From assembly GCF_003086355.1 (NCBI RefSeq), contig NZ_CP031733.1, positions 1,798,001 through 1,862,000 on the forward strand: DNA of 64,000 nucleotides, given 5' to 3'. The notes under the pieces were generated by a model, which worked only from the letters and a program-made list of their open reading frames with translations, was not told where the DNA came from and did not search any database. Position numbers and translations under genes: made by a program. This document shows, one piece after another, positions 14,028 to 23,371 of the stretch (position 1 is its first letter; each line of letters begins with the position of its first letter). The stretch comes from Streptococcus chenjunshii. Lineage in GTDB: Bacteria; Bacillota; Bacilli; Lactobacillales; Streptococcaceae.

Positions 14028-14726
14028 CTATTTCAGAGACCACCCTCCATCAGCCTTGATAATTTCTCCCTGCAGAGACTGTGCTTTTCCTGAAGCTAAA
14101 AATAGGGTCAATTCGGCAATTTCGGATGGCTCTGTCCAGCGTCCAATTGGGGTTTCAGCAGCTACCCAGCCGGCAGCCCCTCCTGTTTCAAAATCATCAG
14201 CCGTCATCGCCGTTTTTACAGCTCCTGGTGCAATGCCAAAAACCTGAATATTATCTTTAGCATAATCCAGCGCCAGCTGCCGTGTCAGACCCGCCAATGC
14301 ATGTTTTGCACTGGTATAGGCCGCACCGCCGCCCCCAGCTAAAAAGCTGGCGATTGAACACATATTGATAATAATGCCTGCTCTTTTCTTAATCATTTTG
14401 GGCAGATAATGCCGGATAAGCTGAACAGCAGCCCAAAAATCCGTACGAAAAACTAACTCAAAATCCTCTTCTGACAATTCAAGCAAAGGTTTATACTGAT
14501 CGAGAATTCCTGCTGTGTTGCACAAAATATCCACCTCCGGAACGAGACCATACAATGCCGTTAAATCTTCTGTTAAATCGAGGCGCAAAAACTGAAAGGC
14601 CCCCTGTAGAGCTGGATCAGCTCCTTTATCAACACCGTACACCCTGCAGCCTTTTTCCAGGAACAGCTTGGCCTGCGCCAGACCGATACCTGAGGAAACA
14701 CCTGTGATAAGAACACTTTTAGTCAT
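14028..14726 (-). CDS. Short-chain dehydrogenase/reductase, 3-oxoacyl-ACP reductase-like
   Basis: The product has 232 residues from ATG 14726 (site AGAGGAG); an earlier start would add 22 uncharacteristic residues. It has the Rossmann motif TGVSSGIG at residues 8-15, the NTAG motif, catalytic Ser in NMCSIASF and YTSAK for the Tyr-Lys pair, and the C-terminal DGGW. This is a classical SDR of the FabG-like group using NAD(P)H. Substrate cannot be read from the sequence. It stands alone, upstream of no obvious fatty-acid genes, so it is probably not the main FabG. Confidence 0.85.
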   Translation of the reverse strand: MTKSVLITGVSSGIGLAQAKLFLEKGCRVYGVDKGADPALQGAFQFLRLDLTEDLTALYGLVPEVDILCNTAGILDQYKPLLELSEEDFELVFRTDFWAAVQLIRHYLPKMIKKRAGIIINMCSIASFLAGGGGAAYTSAKHALAGLTRQLALDYAKDNIQVFGIAPGAVKTAMTADDFETGGAAGWVAAETPIGRWTEPSEIAELTLFLASGKAQSLQGEIIKADGGWSLK

Positions 14727-14912
14727 GCATCTACTCCTCTTCTTCTTAGACTGTTTGCACACACTTGTTGCAGAACGATAAATGGACAGCAAAATTGAAC
14801 CACAGTCTGAAATTCAGTAAAAGATCAGATTCTTATTTCTATTTATTATACCTCAAAACTGCAGAAGCTGAAAAGAGGGTGGTGTTTTAAAACAAACATA
14901 GCCGCCATCAAA

Positions 14913-14938
14913 AAACGGGAAAACTAGCTTTCCCGTTT
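14913..14938 (-). terminator. Terminator of corA
   Basis: AAACGGGAAA and TTTCCCGTTT pair around a 6-nt loop just after the corA stop, with a T-tract on the minus strand. Confidence 0.85.
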
Positions 14939-14947
14939 CTCCATACA

Positions 14948-15859
14948 CTATGTTTTTTGACGAAAAACCCAAAATAAAATTCTCCCCATAAGCAGTGCAA
15001 AAAGAACAATGAGACCAATGATAAGCAGCCAGCTCCAGGAATTTCCTGTTAAAATATCAGGCAGGGGGACATTGATTCCAAAGAAGCCGGTGATAATATC
15101 AGGCGTTGCCAAAAGAATCGACAGCCCCGTTAAAATCTTCATGGTATCATTCAGCTGATTATTCAAAACATTGTTATAGGTTTCTGACAGCTGTGCCATC
15201 GTCTGTGCTGTCAGTTCTGACATTTCCAGAATCTGGCGGGCTTCAATTTTTGCAGCAGAAAGTTTTTCACTGTCACCGGCAAAAAAAGGACAGTTTAAAG
15301 ACGAATCTTCTAATTGCTCTAAAACAAGGTAATTTTGCTTACTTGACGATTTAATGCCAATCATGGCCATCTCAATATCTGACAGAGTAAGTAAGCGATT
15401 TTTAGTCGTCTTTTTACGAAGTTTTTCTCGAATTTCTTTTAATTCTTTGTTAAGGCGTTCCAAAACATGAAAATAATTTTTGGAAATACAAACCAAAGCG
15501 GCGCATATAAAATCATAAACAGAGTCAATGCTTTCTGACTCAAATAAAGCGATGAACTGCTCAATCAAATAAGCATTGTCATTAGTATGCAGGATAATGA
15601 CTCGATTCTCTTTAAGAATAAAAGTTACAGGAGTCGTCGCATAAATATTGTCATCTTTCTCATCGTGAATTGCATCATATACTAAAACCAAACGTTCTAA
15701 TTTGGCATGATAGTCAATATGTGCCAATTCATCGACGTCTGAAGCGTAAGCGATGATTTTCTCATCAATCGCCAAATCAGTCTTTAACTGCTGATTATCA
15801 AGATTTTCGTCTAAATTAACACAAATCCAAGTCAAATTGCCAAATTGCTTTTCTTCCAT
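14948..15859 (-). CDS. CorA-family divalent metal transporter
   Basis: The product has 303 residues from ATG 15859 (site AAGGAG). A long cytoplasmic helical N-domain is followed by two C-terminal membrane helices. The hallmark GMN motif at the end of the first helix is replaced by GIN (TGFFGINVPLP), a change seen in some CorA relatives. CorA proteins form pentameric channels for magnesium or cobalt. A copy of the dispersed intergenic repeat ends 15 nt before the start codon; an upstream in-frame start would lie inside that repeat. Confidence 0.85.
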   Translation of the reverse strand: MEEKQFGNLTWICVNLDENLDNQQLKTDLAIDEKIIAYASDVDELAHIDYHAKLERLVLVYDAIHDEKDDNIYATTPVTFILKENRVIILHTNDNAYLIEQFIALFESESIDSVYDFICAALVCISKNYFHVLERLNKELKEIREKLRKKTTKNRLLTLSDIEMAMIGIKSSSKQNYLVLEQLEDSSLNCPFFAGDSEKLSAAKIEARQILEMSELTAQTMAQLSETYNNVLNNQLNDTMKILTGLSILLATPDIITGFFGINVPLPDILTGNSWSWLLIIGLIVLFALLMGRILFWVFRQKT

Positions 15860-15874
15860 AAAGCTCCTTAAAAT

Positions 15875-16088
15875 AAGATACAAAGGCCGTTAAAAACGCA
15901 AAGAGAAAATAGGCGGTAAGTCCGAAATCTTCGATTTCGCAGACGCATCCCTGCTAGGATGACTAGAAGGGTGCGGTCGGCTGCTAAGACGACAAAGCCT
16001 TCAGTCAGCTACGGCTGGTTAAGCCTTGTGACAGAACCTCAAATGACAGGAACCCTCACTCTCACAGCGTTTAGGCCGTGTTCAGTTC
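15875..16088 (-). repeat. Dispersed intergenic repeat, copy A (upstream of corA)
   Basis: Starts AAGATACAAAGGCCGTTAAA with arm AAACGC and ends with arm GCGTTT then AGGCCGTGTTCAGTTC. The interior carries the module from GGCGGTAAGTCCGAAATC to GTGCGGTCGGC. AATAAGATACAAA occurs at both borders (from 15873 and from 16091), as if a short target or terminal unit were duplicated. Confidence 0.85.
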
Positions 16089-16107
16089 AAATAAGATACA
16101 AAAACTG

Positions 16108-18108
16108 CTAACCAATCACACTGCCGTTCGGGAGATCAGGATCAACACTCAGCAGTGTCAGCCGGCCGTCATGTTCAGCTGAGAGAATCATGCCTTGACT
16201 GATATATTTTTTCATCATTTTCCGTGGTTTGAGATTAGCAACAATCTGTACCTTTTGACCTACCAACTCTTGTTCATTCGGATAATATTTGGCAATACCG
16301 GAAAGAATCTGCCGGTCTTCACCATCTCCGGCATCCAGCCGGAAAGATAATAATTTGTCTGAACCAGCAACTTTTTCAACAGCTTTCACTTCAGCTACAC
16401 GAATGTCCAATTTATCAAAATCATTAAAAGCAACTGGCGCTTTATCTGATTTGAGTTCAACCTCTTCGGGATTCCACTCTTTTGCAGCAGTCCCTCCCTT
16501 ATCAGCTTTCATTTGTTCCTTGATATAAGCGATTTCGGCTTCCATATCCAGACGCGGGAAAATCGGGCTGCCTTTTGCAGCTACCTTAGCTCCTGAAGGC
16601 ATTGCTGACAGGCTTAAGTTAACAAGGTCAAATTCCCGGCCAAAGCCCAGCTGATCCATGATGGCATCAGATGTCGCCATCATAAAAGGCTGAATAAGGT
16701 GGGCAACCACACGGAGGCTGGCAGCTAAGTGTGCCATAACAGCTTCCAATTCCTGAAGCTTTTCGGGATTTTTGGCTAAAATCCAAGGTGCTGTTTCATC
16801 AATATATTTATTGGTTCTGGAAATAATTTGCCAAACAGCTTCCAAAGCACGCGGGAAGTCTACTGCTTCCATATGCTTATAGTAATCAGTGAGATTTTCA
16901 GCAATCACGGCTTCCAGATCATCATCAAAAGCTGTTACCTTTTCAGTATATACCGGAATGCTGCCGCTGCAGTATTTATTAATCATGGCAACTGTCCGAT
17001 TGAGGAGATTACCTAAATCATTAGCTAATTCGTAATTGATTCGGCCAATATAGTCCTCAGGCGTAAAGGTTCCGTCTGAACCAACAGGAAGGCTGCGCAT
17101 AAGATAGTAGCGCAAAGGGTCAAGCCCGTAACGTTCGACCAGCATCTCCGGATACACAACATTTCCTTTTGATTTAGACATTTTTCCATCCTGCATCACG
17201 AACCAGCCATGCGCAACCAGTCGTTCAGGCAGGGGAAGTCCCAGCGCCATCAAGATAATCGGCCAATAGATTGAATGAAAACGCAGAATGTCTTTTCCAA
17301 TCATGTGAATATTAGCAGGCCAGAAGGTGTCAAAGCGGCTGTGTTCTTGCTGGCCGTAGCCAAGAGCCGTGATATAGTTAATCAGTGCATCAATCCAGAC
17401 ATAAACGACATGTTTAGGATTGCTTGGCACCTGTACGCCCCAAGTAAATGTTGTCCGGCTAACAGCGAGATCTTCCAGTCCCGGTTCAATGAAGTTTTTC
17501 AGCATTTCATTCATTCGACCCTGAGGAGTGATAAAATCCGGATGCTCCCTGAAGAAAGCTACTAAACGGTCAGCGTATTTACTAAGACGGAAAAAGTAGC
17601 ATTCTTCTGAAACCTTTTCAACTTCATGACCGGAAGGCGCTGTTCCTCCGATAACATTACCCGCTTCATCACGGAAAACTTCAGCCAGCTGACTTTCAGT
17701 GAAGTATTCCTCATCTGAAACAGAATACCAGCCGGTATATTCACCCAGATAAATATCTCCCTGCGCCAAAAGCTGTTCAAAGACTTTAGCAACAACATCT
17801 TCATGATAACTATCTGTTGTGCGGATAAACTTATCATAGGAAATATCCAGCAGCTGCCAGAGCTCCTTTACACTCTCTGCCATACTGTCAACATAAGCCT
17901 GCGGACTGATACCAGCCTCCGTTGCTTTCTGCTGGATTTTCTGACCGTGCTCATCAAGCCCAGTCAGGTAAAAAACATCATAATCCATCAGCCTCTTATA
18001 ACGCGCCATAACATCACAGGCAATTGTCGTATAAGCGGAACCGATATGGAGTTTCCCAGAAGGATAATAAATCGGTGTTGTAATATAAAATGTTTTTTTA
18101 TCAGTCAT
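16108..18108 (-). CDS. metG: Methionyl-tRNA synthetase
   Basis: The product has 666 residues. It carries the class I signature HIGS at residues 21-24, KMSKS near residue 307, an anticodon-binding helical region and a C-terminal EMAP-like tRNA-binding domain (about 560-666, beginning [14 protein letters not shown]). It charges tRNA-Met in the cytoplasm. The start ATG 18108 has an AAGGA site. The length is that of the dimeric bacterial enzyme. Its stop lies close to repeat copy A. Confidence 0.97.
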   Translation of the reverse strand: MTDKKTFYITTPIYYPSGKLHIGSAYTTIACDVMARYKRLMDYDVFYLTGLDEHGQKIQQKATEAGISPQAYVDSMAESVKELWQLLDISYDKFIRTTDSYHEDVVAKVFEQLLAQGDIYLGEYTGWYSVSDEEYFTESQLAEVFRDEAGNVIGGTAPSGHEVEKVSEECYFFRLSKYADRLVAFFREHPDFITPQGRMNEMLKNFIEPGLEDLAVSRTTFTWGVQVPSNPKHVVYVWIDALINYITALGYGQQEHSRFDTFWPANIHMIGKDILRFHSIYWPIILMALGLPLPERLVAHGWFVMQDGKMSKSKGNVVYPEMLVERYGLDPLRYYLMRSLPVGSDGTFTPEDYIGRINYELANDLGNLLNRTVAMINKYCSGSIPVYTEKVTAFDDDLEAVIAENLTDYYKHMEAVDFPRALEAVWQIISRTNKYIDETAPWILAKNPEKLQELEAVMAHLAASLRVVAHLIQPFMMATSDAIMDQLGFGREFDLVNLSLSAMPSGAKVAAKGSPIFPRLDMEAEIAYIKEQMKADKGGTAAKEWNPEEVELKSDKAPVAFNDFDKLDIRVAEVKAVEKVAGSDKLLSFRLDAGDGEDRQILSGIAKYYPNEQELVGQKVQIVANLKPRKMMKKYISQGMILSAEHDGRLTLLSVDPDLPNGSVIG

Positions 18109-18471
18109 AGTATTCCTTTCAGTAAGATAGAAAATGTCTAAGATAGGCTTCCTATTAAATTTCTAGCATTTAACCCTGAACAGCCGCGGCCGCTTTGCCC
18201 GCAAAAGGCCCATCAAAACTGGAAAAAGCAGCAACCGGTCTCTGCAAGGGATAACACCTTATTATAGCATAAGTTCAGCCCGCTTGAACAGTTAAAAAAG
18301 GAAACAGATAAAAACTGAAGCTTAGGAGCTGCGGCCTAGAAAGCGCCGCAGTCAAATTTCCTAAAGTTCTTATTTTTTCTGCTTCCTTTTTCTTATCACT
18401 ATCTCTCGTCCTGCTGCAATCTGAAAGAAACTGTATATCATTCAGACAGTTATTTTTAAAAATCTGTCTTA
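18109..18471 (-). other. metG leader and intergenic region
   Basis: A candidate -10 TATAAT is at 18261-18266 on the minus strand, giving metG a leader of about 150 nt with GC-rich inverted segments. No T-box signature (GGGTGGNACCGCG) is seen. The remainder shows no gene. Confidence 0.4.
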
Positions 18472-18543
18472 TCAGTAATTGTCATAATAAACGCGTTTTT
18501 TACGATAAAGGTCTTCTGTTTTTTCATAATCAGTCAATTTTTA
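18472..18543 (-). pseudogene. C-terminal remnant of a paralogue of the 18563-19510 gene
   Basis: The last codons read DYEKTEDLYRKKRVYYDNY and then stop. They align with the C-terminus of the neighbouring gene (DYEKIEENFRKKYSQYNEY). An in-frame stop just upstream shows only the tail is left. It follows the intact gene in the same orientation, the mark of a tandem duplication that has decayed. Confidence 0.75.
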
Positions 18544-18562
18544 TTTCCGCAAATCTGTTTTA

Positions 18563-19510
18563 TCAATACTCATTGTACTGACTGTATTTTTTACGGAAAT
18601 TTTCCTCAATCTTTTCATAATCCGAAACCATCTTTTTAGCTTCGTTTGACGATAATCTTTTAAAGACCATTTCGTCAATCAGCTTACCTTTTTCGTTATA
18701 GGTTTCAATAGTTAAAGTAGTTCCTGACTTCTTGTATTTATACTGATATTCACCCATATCATTATACCAATCGATGTAACTTTTTTTTAAATCTTCTACC
18801 GTATCTTCATCAAAACCGCTGTAGTAGGCGGAAAAATTATCCATCACCTCATCAACCTTTTTCTTATAAGCTTCAGGGTTGCTTGCCCGCAGCAGCGTTT
18901 TCTCCCAGGGATTGACCTTATAACGAGGGTTAAACAGATTGGTTAAATAAATGTCTGCTTCAGCATAATCACCGTCATGCCACTTATTATAATAGTAACC
19001 ATACTGTGAAAAATCACTGTTTTCAATAGATACAAAGAAATGGTATTCAATATTGTTTTCTTCTTCAAGGACAGTATGCCATTTTTCTTCCTCTTCATCA
19101 TAATAACGCTCATAGGTCAGCTCCCAGACACCGTCAATTTTACCGGAATAGTAGCGATAAGCCGCATAACCGCCCAAAATGCTGAAAAGCAAAATCAGAC
19201 CAGAAACGACACTGATAGCAATGATAGTTGATGCTTTCAATTTCTTCTTGGCCGGCGGCTGAACTGATGGCATAGGCTGAGCAGCAACTGACTGAGATGG
19301 TACGGGCTCAGCTGGCTGATTAACAGGTTGTTGCGGAACAGCCGTTTCCGGCTGACTGGCAGCTGGCTGGGGCGGCGTCTCTACTCCATCTTGATCGGCA
19401 GCAGCTTGCATGAAATCACCATTTTGTAAAGCAGTTTGAATTTCTGCGGCACTCGGTTCACGCCCGTAAACTGTTCTGAAATAATCTAACCATTCCTCTT
19501 GATTCATCAT
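18563..19510 (-). CDS. Single-pass membrane protein of unknown function with zinc-ribbon-free Pro/Gln-rich N-terminus
   Basis: The product has 315 residues from ATG 19510 (site GAGGGG). An N-terminal 40-residue acidic segment (NQEEWLDYFRTVYGREPSAA) is followed by a Pro/Gln-rich linker to about residue 85, a KKKLK stop, one membrane helix (about residues 93-115) and a C-terminal extracytoplasmic domain rich in Tyr, Asp and Lys. I do not recognise the outer domain. The N-terminal segment resembles the short EEW..YF motif found in several streptococcal membrane proteins. A decayed copy of its C-terminus lies directly downstream. Repeat copy B1 ends 18 nt before the start. Confidence 0.7.
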   Translation of the reverse strand: MMNQEEWLDYFRTVYGREPSAAEIQTALQNGDFMQAAADQDGVETPPQPAASQPETAVPQQPVNQPAEPVPSQSVAAQPMPSVQPPAKKKLKASTIIAISVVSGLILLFSILGGYAAYRYYSGKIDGVWELTYERYYDEEEEKWHTVLEEENNIEYHFFVSIENSDFSQYGYYYNKWHDGDYAEADIYLTNLFNPRYKVNPWEKTLLRASNPEAYKKKVDEVMDNFSAYYSGFDEDTVEDLKKSYIDWYNDMGEYQYKYKKSGTTLTIETYNEKGKLIDEMVFKRLSSNEAKKMVSDYEKIEENFRKKYSQYNEY

Positions 19511-19528
19511 AAATCCCCTCACTTTATT

Positions 19529-19694
19529 AAGATACCAAGGCCGTTAAGAAATCCGTATGAAAATAGGGACTGACAAGTGATGCTTGCATCACGCTGGCAG
19601 GCATACTCACAGAAGCAGCCACACTCGTACGTCAGCTTGCGCTTCCTACGATTGCGTCTCTTTTTCACTAGGATTTTAGGCCGTGTTCAGTTCC
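19529..19694 (-). repeat. Dispersed intergenic repeat, copy B1
   Basis: Left arm AAATCC (in GGCCGTTAAGAAATCC) pairs with right arm GGATTT (before TAGGCCGTGTTCAGTTC). The interior is the variant with GACTGACAAGTGATGCTTGC. Confidence 0.85.
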
Positions 19695-19697
19695 ACC

Positions 19698-20155
19698 AAG
19701 ATACAAAGGCCGTTAAGAACGCAATGGGAAAATAGGCGGTAAGCCCGAAATCTTTGATTTCGCAGACGCACCCCTGCCAAGACGGTTAGAGAGCGAGACA
19801 GACCCCCAGACTATAACGTTAGACGTCTCGCCCCCGCAAAGCCTAGCAGACATTTTAAAACTTTGAAAAAGCGACTAAAATGGCGCTAGGCTACTGCGTT
19901 TCGTACATACCACTAACAAAATCAAGGGCAACTTTTTAAATCATCCTTCGGTCTGTCTACGGCCGCTAAGACGACAAAGCCTTCAGACGGCTGCGATTAA
20001 CTGCAAGTCCGACATTTTTGATTACCGAGTCCAGGCTGACAGTGATTAGCTGCACGATGAGGTTACTCTCGTCCTGCATGGCAGCTTGTCAGTTATAAAC
20101 TAAGCCTTAATCCTGTCTGTCATTCTTTATTCCTTAGTATTTGAACTGTGTTTGC
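19698..20155 (-). repeat. Dispersed intergenic repeat, copy B2 (long, right arm lost)
   Basis: Begins AAGATACAAAGGCCGTTAAG with arm AACGC four bases after B1, so the copies are in tandem. The interior is the long version containing an inverted repeat AGCCTAGC / GCTAGGCT (near 19851-19892) around a segment TTTGAAAAAGCGACTAAAAT. The expected right arm is not found. Confidence 0.7.
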
Positions 20156-20380
20156 TTTAATTTTATAACCTTATTCTACCATAATTTTAAATCTTTAACA
20201 GGACTTTCCCAGCACGTTTTTCTTACCAGAAGTAAGGGAAAGACGATGATTCAGGGAATGACGGCAGGAAAAATTTTTTTAAGCTAAACTCTATTATTTG
20301 CTTTTTATGTAAGACCAGACGCAGTATCCGTTATAGAGAAACATGCGGACACGACAATCGCTATTCCTTCTCTTTTTTGT

Positions 20381-20386
20381 TATAAT
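20381..20386 (+). promoter_or_regulatory. -10 box of exoA
   Basis: TATAAT, preceded by TGT, 30 bp before the exoA start. The rest of the 20156-20415 gap shows no gene. Confidence 0.6.
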
Positions 20387-20415
20387 AAGAAAAAATTCAA
20401 AAAAAGGGACAAGTT

Positions 20416-21249
20416 ATGAAACTGATTTCATGGAATATTGATTCACTTAATGCCGCTTTAACCAGTGACTCTGCCCGCGCTCTGCTTTCGCGTGCGGTCA
20501 TTGACACACTTGCGGCCGAAAAAGCAGAGATTATTGCCATTCAGGAAACCAAATTATCCGCCAAGGGACCAACTAAGAAACATCTGGATATCCTAAAACA
20601 ATATTTCCCTGACTATCAAGTTACTTGGCGCTCTTCCGTCGAGCCGGCCAGAAAAGGCTATGCAGGAACAATGTTTCTTTACCAGCCGCAGTTACAGCCT
20701 ACAATCAGTTTTCCGGAAATTGGAGCGCCAAGTACTATGGATGCGGAAGGACGTATTATCACCTTGGAGTTTGAACAGTTCTTTGTCACTCAGGTTTACA
20801 CGCCCAATGCCGGAGACGGTCTGAAACGTCTGTCAGACCGTCAGCTTTGGGATCAAAAATATGCTGATTATCTGACTGTCTTAGACCAGAAAAAACCGGT
20901 TTTAGCAACAGGAGATTATAATGTCGCCCATAAAGAAATTGACCTCGCCCATCCAAAATCAAACCGCCGTTCTCCGGGATTTACTGACGAAGAACGTCAA
21001 GGTTTCAGCAATTTATTAAACAAAGGTTTCACAGATACTTTTCGCTATTTGCATGGAGATATTCCTAATGTTTACTCTTGGTGGGCTCAGCGCAGCCCAA
21101 CCAGCAAGATTAATAACTCCGGATGGAGAATTGACTACTGGCTGACTTCTGAACGCATTGCTGATAAGGTCAAAAGGTCAGATATGATTGATTCTGGCAC
21201 TCGGCAGGACCATACACCTATTATGATGGAAATTGATTTGCCTCTATAA
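20416..21249 (+). CDS. exoA: Exodeoxyribonuclease III / AP endonuclease ExoA
   Basis: The product has 277 residues with all exonuclease III family motifs in order: ISWNIDSLN at the start, IQETKL with the metal-binding Glu, YTPNAGDGLKR, GDYNVAH, WRIDYWL and the final DHTPI with the catalytic His. The enzyme cuts at abasic sites and repairs 3-prime ends. A good GGGACAAGTT leader precedes ATG 20416. It forms a short repair pair with the AlkD-like gene 27 nt downstream. Confidence 0.95.
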   Translation: MKLISWNIDSLNAALTSDSARALLSRAVIDTLAAEKAEIIAIQETKLSAKGPTKKHLDILKQYFPDYQVTWRSSVEPARKGYAGTMFLYQPQLQPTISFPEIGAPSTMDAEGRIITLEFEQFFVTQVYTPNAGDGLKRLSDRQLWDQKYADYLTVLDQKKPVLATGDYNVAHKEIDLAHPKSNRRSPGFTDEERQGFSNLLNKGFTDTFRYLHGDIPNVYSWWAQRSPTSKINNSGWRIDYWLTSERIADKVKRSDMIDSGTRQDHTPIMMEIDLPL

Positions 21250-21276
21250 CATAAAATGGGATTTGGAGCTGTCTCT

Positions 21277-21936
21277 ATGGAAAAATACCAAGAACTCACT
21301 AGACTTTTTGACACTCAAGCTAATCCTGGAAAAGCACGGCAGATGGCCGCCTATATGCGGAATCAATTTTCTTATTATGGCCTTCCTACTCCTGAACGCC
21401 GCAAACTATACAAGCCATTTATTAAGGCAGATAAAAAAGCAGGCCGTATCGATTGGAAGCTGCTGGAGTTGGCTTGGAGCAATCCTCACCGTGAACTGCA
21501 GTATTTTGTCTACGATTACTTGGCTGCTTTTCAAAAACAGCTGCACTATGAAGATGTGCCCAACATTGAACGGTTTGCCCGCAGCAAGCAATGGTGGGAT
21601 ACTATTGACTTTTTTGACCAAATCATTGGAAAAATTGGCTTAAAAGATGAGCGCATCAACCAGCTCATGCTGAAATGGTCGCAAGATGAGAATTTCTGGA
21701 TCAGGCGCCTTGCTATCGATCATCAGCTCGGCCGTAAAGAACTTACTGATACGAATCTATTAGAGAAAATCATTCTAAATAACCTTGACAGCACAGAATT
21801 TTTTATCAACAAAGCCATCGGCTGGAGCCTGCGTGATTATTCCAAAACCAATCCCAACTGGGTCCGCAGTTTCCTTCAAAAATACAAAAAAAGACTGGCC
21901 CCTTTATCAATCAAAGAAGCCAGTAAATATCTCTAA
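21277..21936 (+). CDS. DNA alkylation repair protein, AlkD-like
   Basis: The product has 219 residues made of HEAT-like helical repeats. Recognisable are TPERRKLYKPF, the central WWDTIDFFDQ and the WIRRLAIDHQL block, matching the AlkD/DUF DNA-alkylation-repair family, glycosylases that remove bulky cationic N3- and N7-alkyl purines. ATG 21277 is chosen because GGAG lies 8 nt upstream; ATG 21256 is in frame but has no site. It likely shares the exoA transcript. Confidence 0.88.
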   Translation: MEKYQELTRLFDTQANPGKARQMAAYMRNQFSYYGLPTPERRKLYKPFIKADKKAGRIDWKLLELAWSNPHRELQYFVYDYLAAFQKQLHYEDVPNIERFARSKQWWDTIDFFDQIIGKIGLKDERINQLMLKWSQDENFWIRRLAIDHQLGRKELTDTNLLEKIILNNLDSTEFFINKAIGWSLRDYSKTNPNWVRSFLQKYKKRLAPLSIKEASKYL

Positions 21937-21938
21937 AA

Positions 21939-22001
21939 AGAGAGCGGGACAAAATCGAAATCATCATTTTATGACAATTGACCGATTTTGTCCCGCTCTC
22001 T
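21939..22001. terminator. Strong bidirectional terminator between convergent genes
   Basis: AGAGAGCGGGACAAAATCG (21939-21957) and its exact complement (21983-22001) form a perfect 19-bp stem with flanking A and T runs. A degenerate relative of the entire hairpin occurs at 41906-41972. Confidence 0.92.
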
Positions 22002-22005
22002 GTTT

Positions 22006-22359
22006 TTACAGGCCTAATTCTGCGTAGGGCGTTCGATAGCCGATTTGCAGTATCCTGCCGTTCTCTGTCAGGATTGGGCGCTTAAGTAACATCCCGTCTG
22101 CCGCCAAAAGTTTTAAAGCTTCATCAGTTGACAGACTGCTGAACGTATCTTTAAGCCCTAACTGGCGGTAACTATTGCCCGAAGTATTGAAATAACTTTT
22201 CAAATTAAAAGGGCCGGTTTCCAGCCATGATTTAAGCTGCTCAGCTTTAGGAGGCGTTTTCTTAATATCAATGGCTTCAAATGTTAAGCCTAACTTTTTT
22301 AACTCAGCCTTGGCCTTACGGCAGGTTGAACATCTAGGATACTCATAAAAAGTTAGCAT
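22006..22359 (-). CDS. ArsC/Spx-family thioredoxin-fold protein
   Basis: The product has 117 residues from ATG 22359 (site GAAGGAG). It has the C10-S-T-C13 motif of Spx and YffB/YusI relatives and the family signature RPIL near residue 92. Canonical arsenate reductases have a different active site, and the CxxC here is closer to Spx-like regulators or YusI-type reductases, so catalytic activity is open. Repeat copy C ends 16 nt upstream of the start. Confidence 0.85.
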   Translation of the reverse strand: MLTFYEYPRCSTCRKAKAELKKLGLTFEAIDIKKTPPKAEQLKSWLETGPFNLKSYFNTSGNSYRQLGLKDTFSSLSTDEALKLLAADGMLLKRPILTENGRILQIGYRTPYAELGL

Positions 22360-22375
22360 ATTTCTCCTTCTAACA

Positions 22376-22815
22376 CAATACAAAGGCCGTTGAAACGCAA
22401 AGAGAAAATAGGCGGTAAGTCCGAAATCTTCGCTTTCGCAGACGCACCCCTACCAAGATGACTAGGGAGCGGGGCAGAACCCCAGACCATAACGTTCGAC
22501 GTCTAGCCCCCGCAAAGCCTAGCAGACATTTTAAAGCTTTGAAAAAGCGACTAAAATGACGCTAGGCAACTGCGTCTCGTACATAACACTGACAAAATTA
22601 AGGGCTAGTTTTTAAATCGTCCTTCAGTCATCTACGGCTGGCGGTAAGTCCGAAATCTTTGATTTCGCAGACGCACCCCTGCCAGGACGACTAGAAGGGT
22701 GCGGTCGGCTGTCAAGACGACAAAGCCTTCAGACGTCTACGGCTGGCTAAGCCTTGTGGCAGAACCTCAAATGGCAGGATCCCTCACTCTCACAGTGTTT
22801 AGGCCGTGTTCAGTT
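22376..22815 (-). repeat. Dispersed intergenic repeat, copy C (long)
   Basis: Left arm AAACGC and right arm GTGTTT (pairing with one G-T wobble) before AGGCCGTGTTCAGTTT. The interior has two copies of the GGCGGTAAGTCCGAAATC module separated by the AGCCTAGC/GCTAGGC hairpin module. Confidence 0.85.
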
Positions 22816-22830
22816 TGCTTAATTTTTGTT

Positions 22831-23319
22831 TCAACCGGTTATTTTTATCCCTTCATGCTCCAGCAGCCATCGTTTCCTTTCCAGTCCGCCGGCGTAGCCG
22901 GTTAGCTGTCCCTGACTGCCGATAACACGGTGGCAGGGAATCAAAATACTGATGGGATTTCTGCCAACAGCACCACCAATTGCCTGAGCTGACCGGCAGT
23001 TCAGCTTCTTGGCAATCTGGCCGTAAGTTATGGTTTCTCCAATAGGAACTGTTAAGAGCAATTCCCAGACTTTTCGCTGAAAGACAGTGCCTTTCGGTAA
23101 TAAAGGCGGACAGATTGGCGGTGCCGCTTTGGCAAAATATGCAGCCAACCAGGCTTTTGCAACAGATAAGACCGGATTCTCCCGCTCTGCAACGTTTAAA
23201 TTTTCAAAATGCGATAGTTCGTATTTCTGCCCCGTAAACCAAACTCCCAGCAGTGCTTCCTCATTAGCTAACAAAATAAGCTCACCGACAGGAGATAAAT
23301 AAGTCTGTTTAACAAGCAC
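22831..23319 (-). CDS. ogt: Methylated-DNA--protein-cysteine methyltransferase
   Basis: The product has 162 residues from GTG 23319, chosen for its GGGGGAGG site six bases upstream; ATG 23343 would add eight residues. The C-terminal domain has the acceptor motif PCHRVIG with C129 and the DNA-binding helix TYGQIAKKLN. It transfers alkyl groups from O6-alkylguanine to itself. It lies 52 nt after serA in the same direction. Confidence 0.93.
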   Translation of the reverse strand: MLVKQTYLSPVGELILLANEEALLGVWFTGQKYELSHFENLNVAERENPVLSVAKAWLAAYFAKAAPPICPPLLPKGTVFQRKVWELLLTVPIGETITYGQIAKKLNCRSAQAIGGAVGRNPISILIPCHRVIGSQGQLTGYAGGLERKRWLLEHEGIKITG

Positions 23320-23371
23320 TGTCGGCCTCCCCCTCTTGCGCATAGTCCTTGAAGCATGACGGTTTCTTGAA

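Noticed and set aside
18109..18300. T-box riboswitch upstream of metG
   Set aside because: The conserved T-box sequence and specifier stem are not visible; only a long leader with GC-rich stems is seen.
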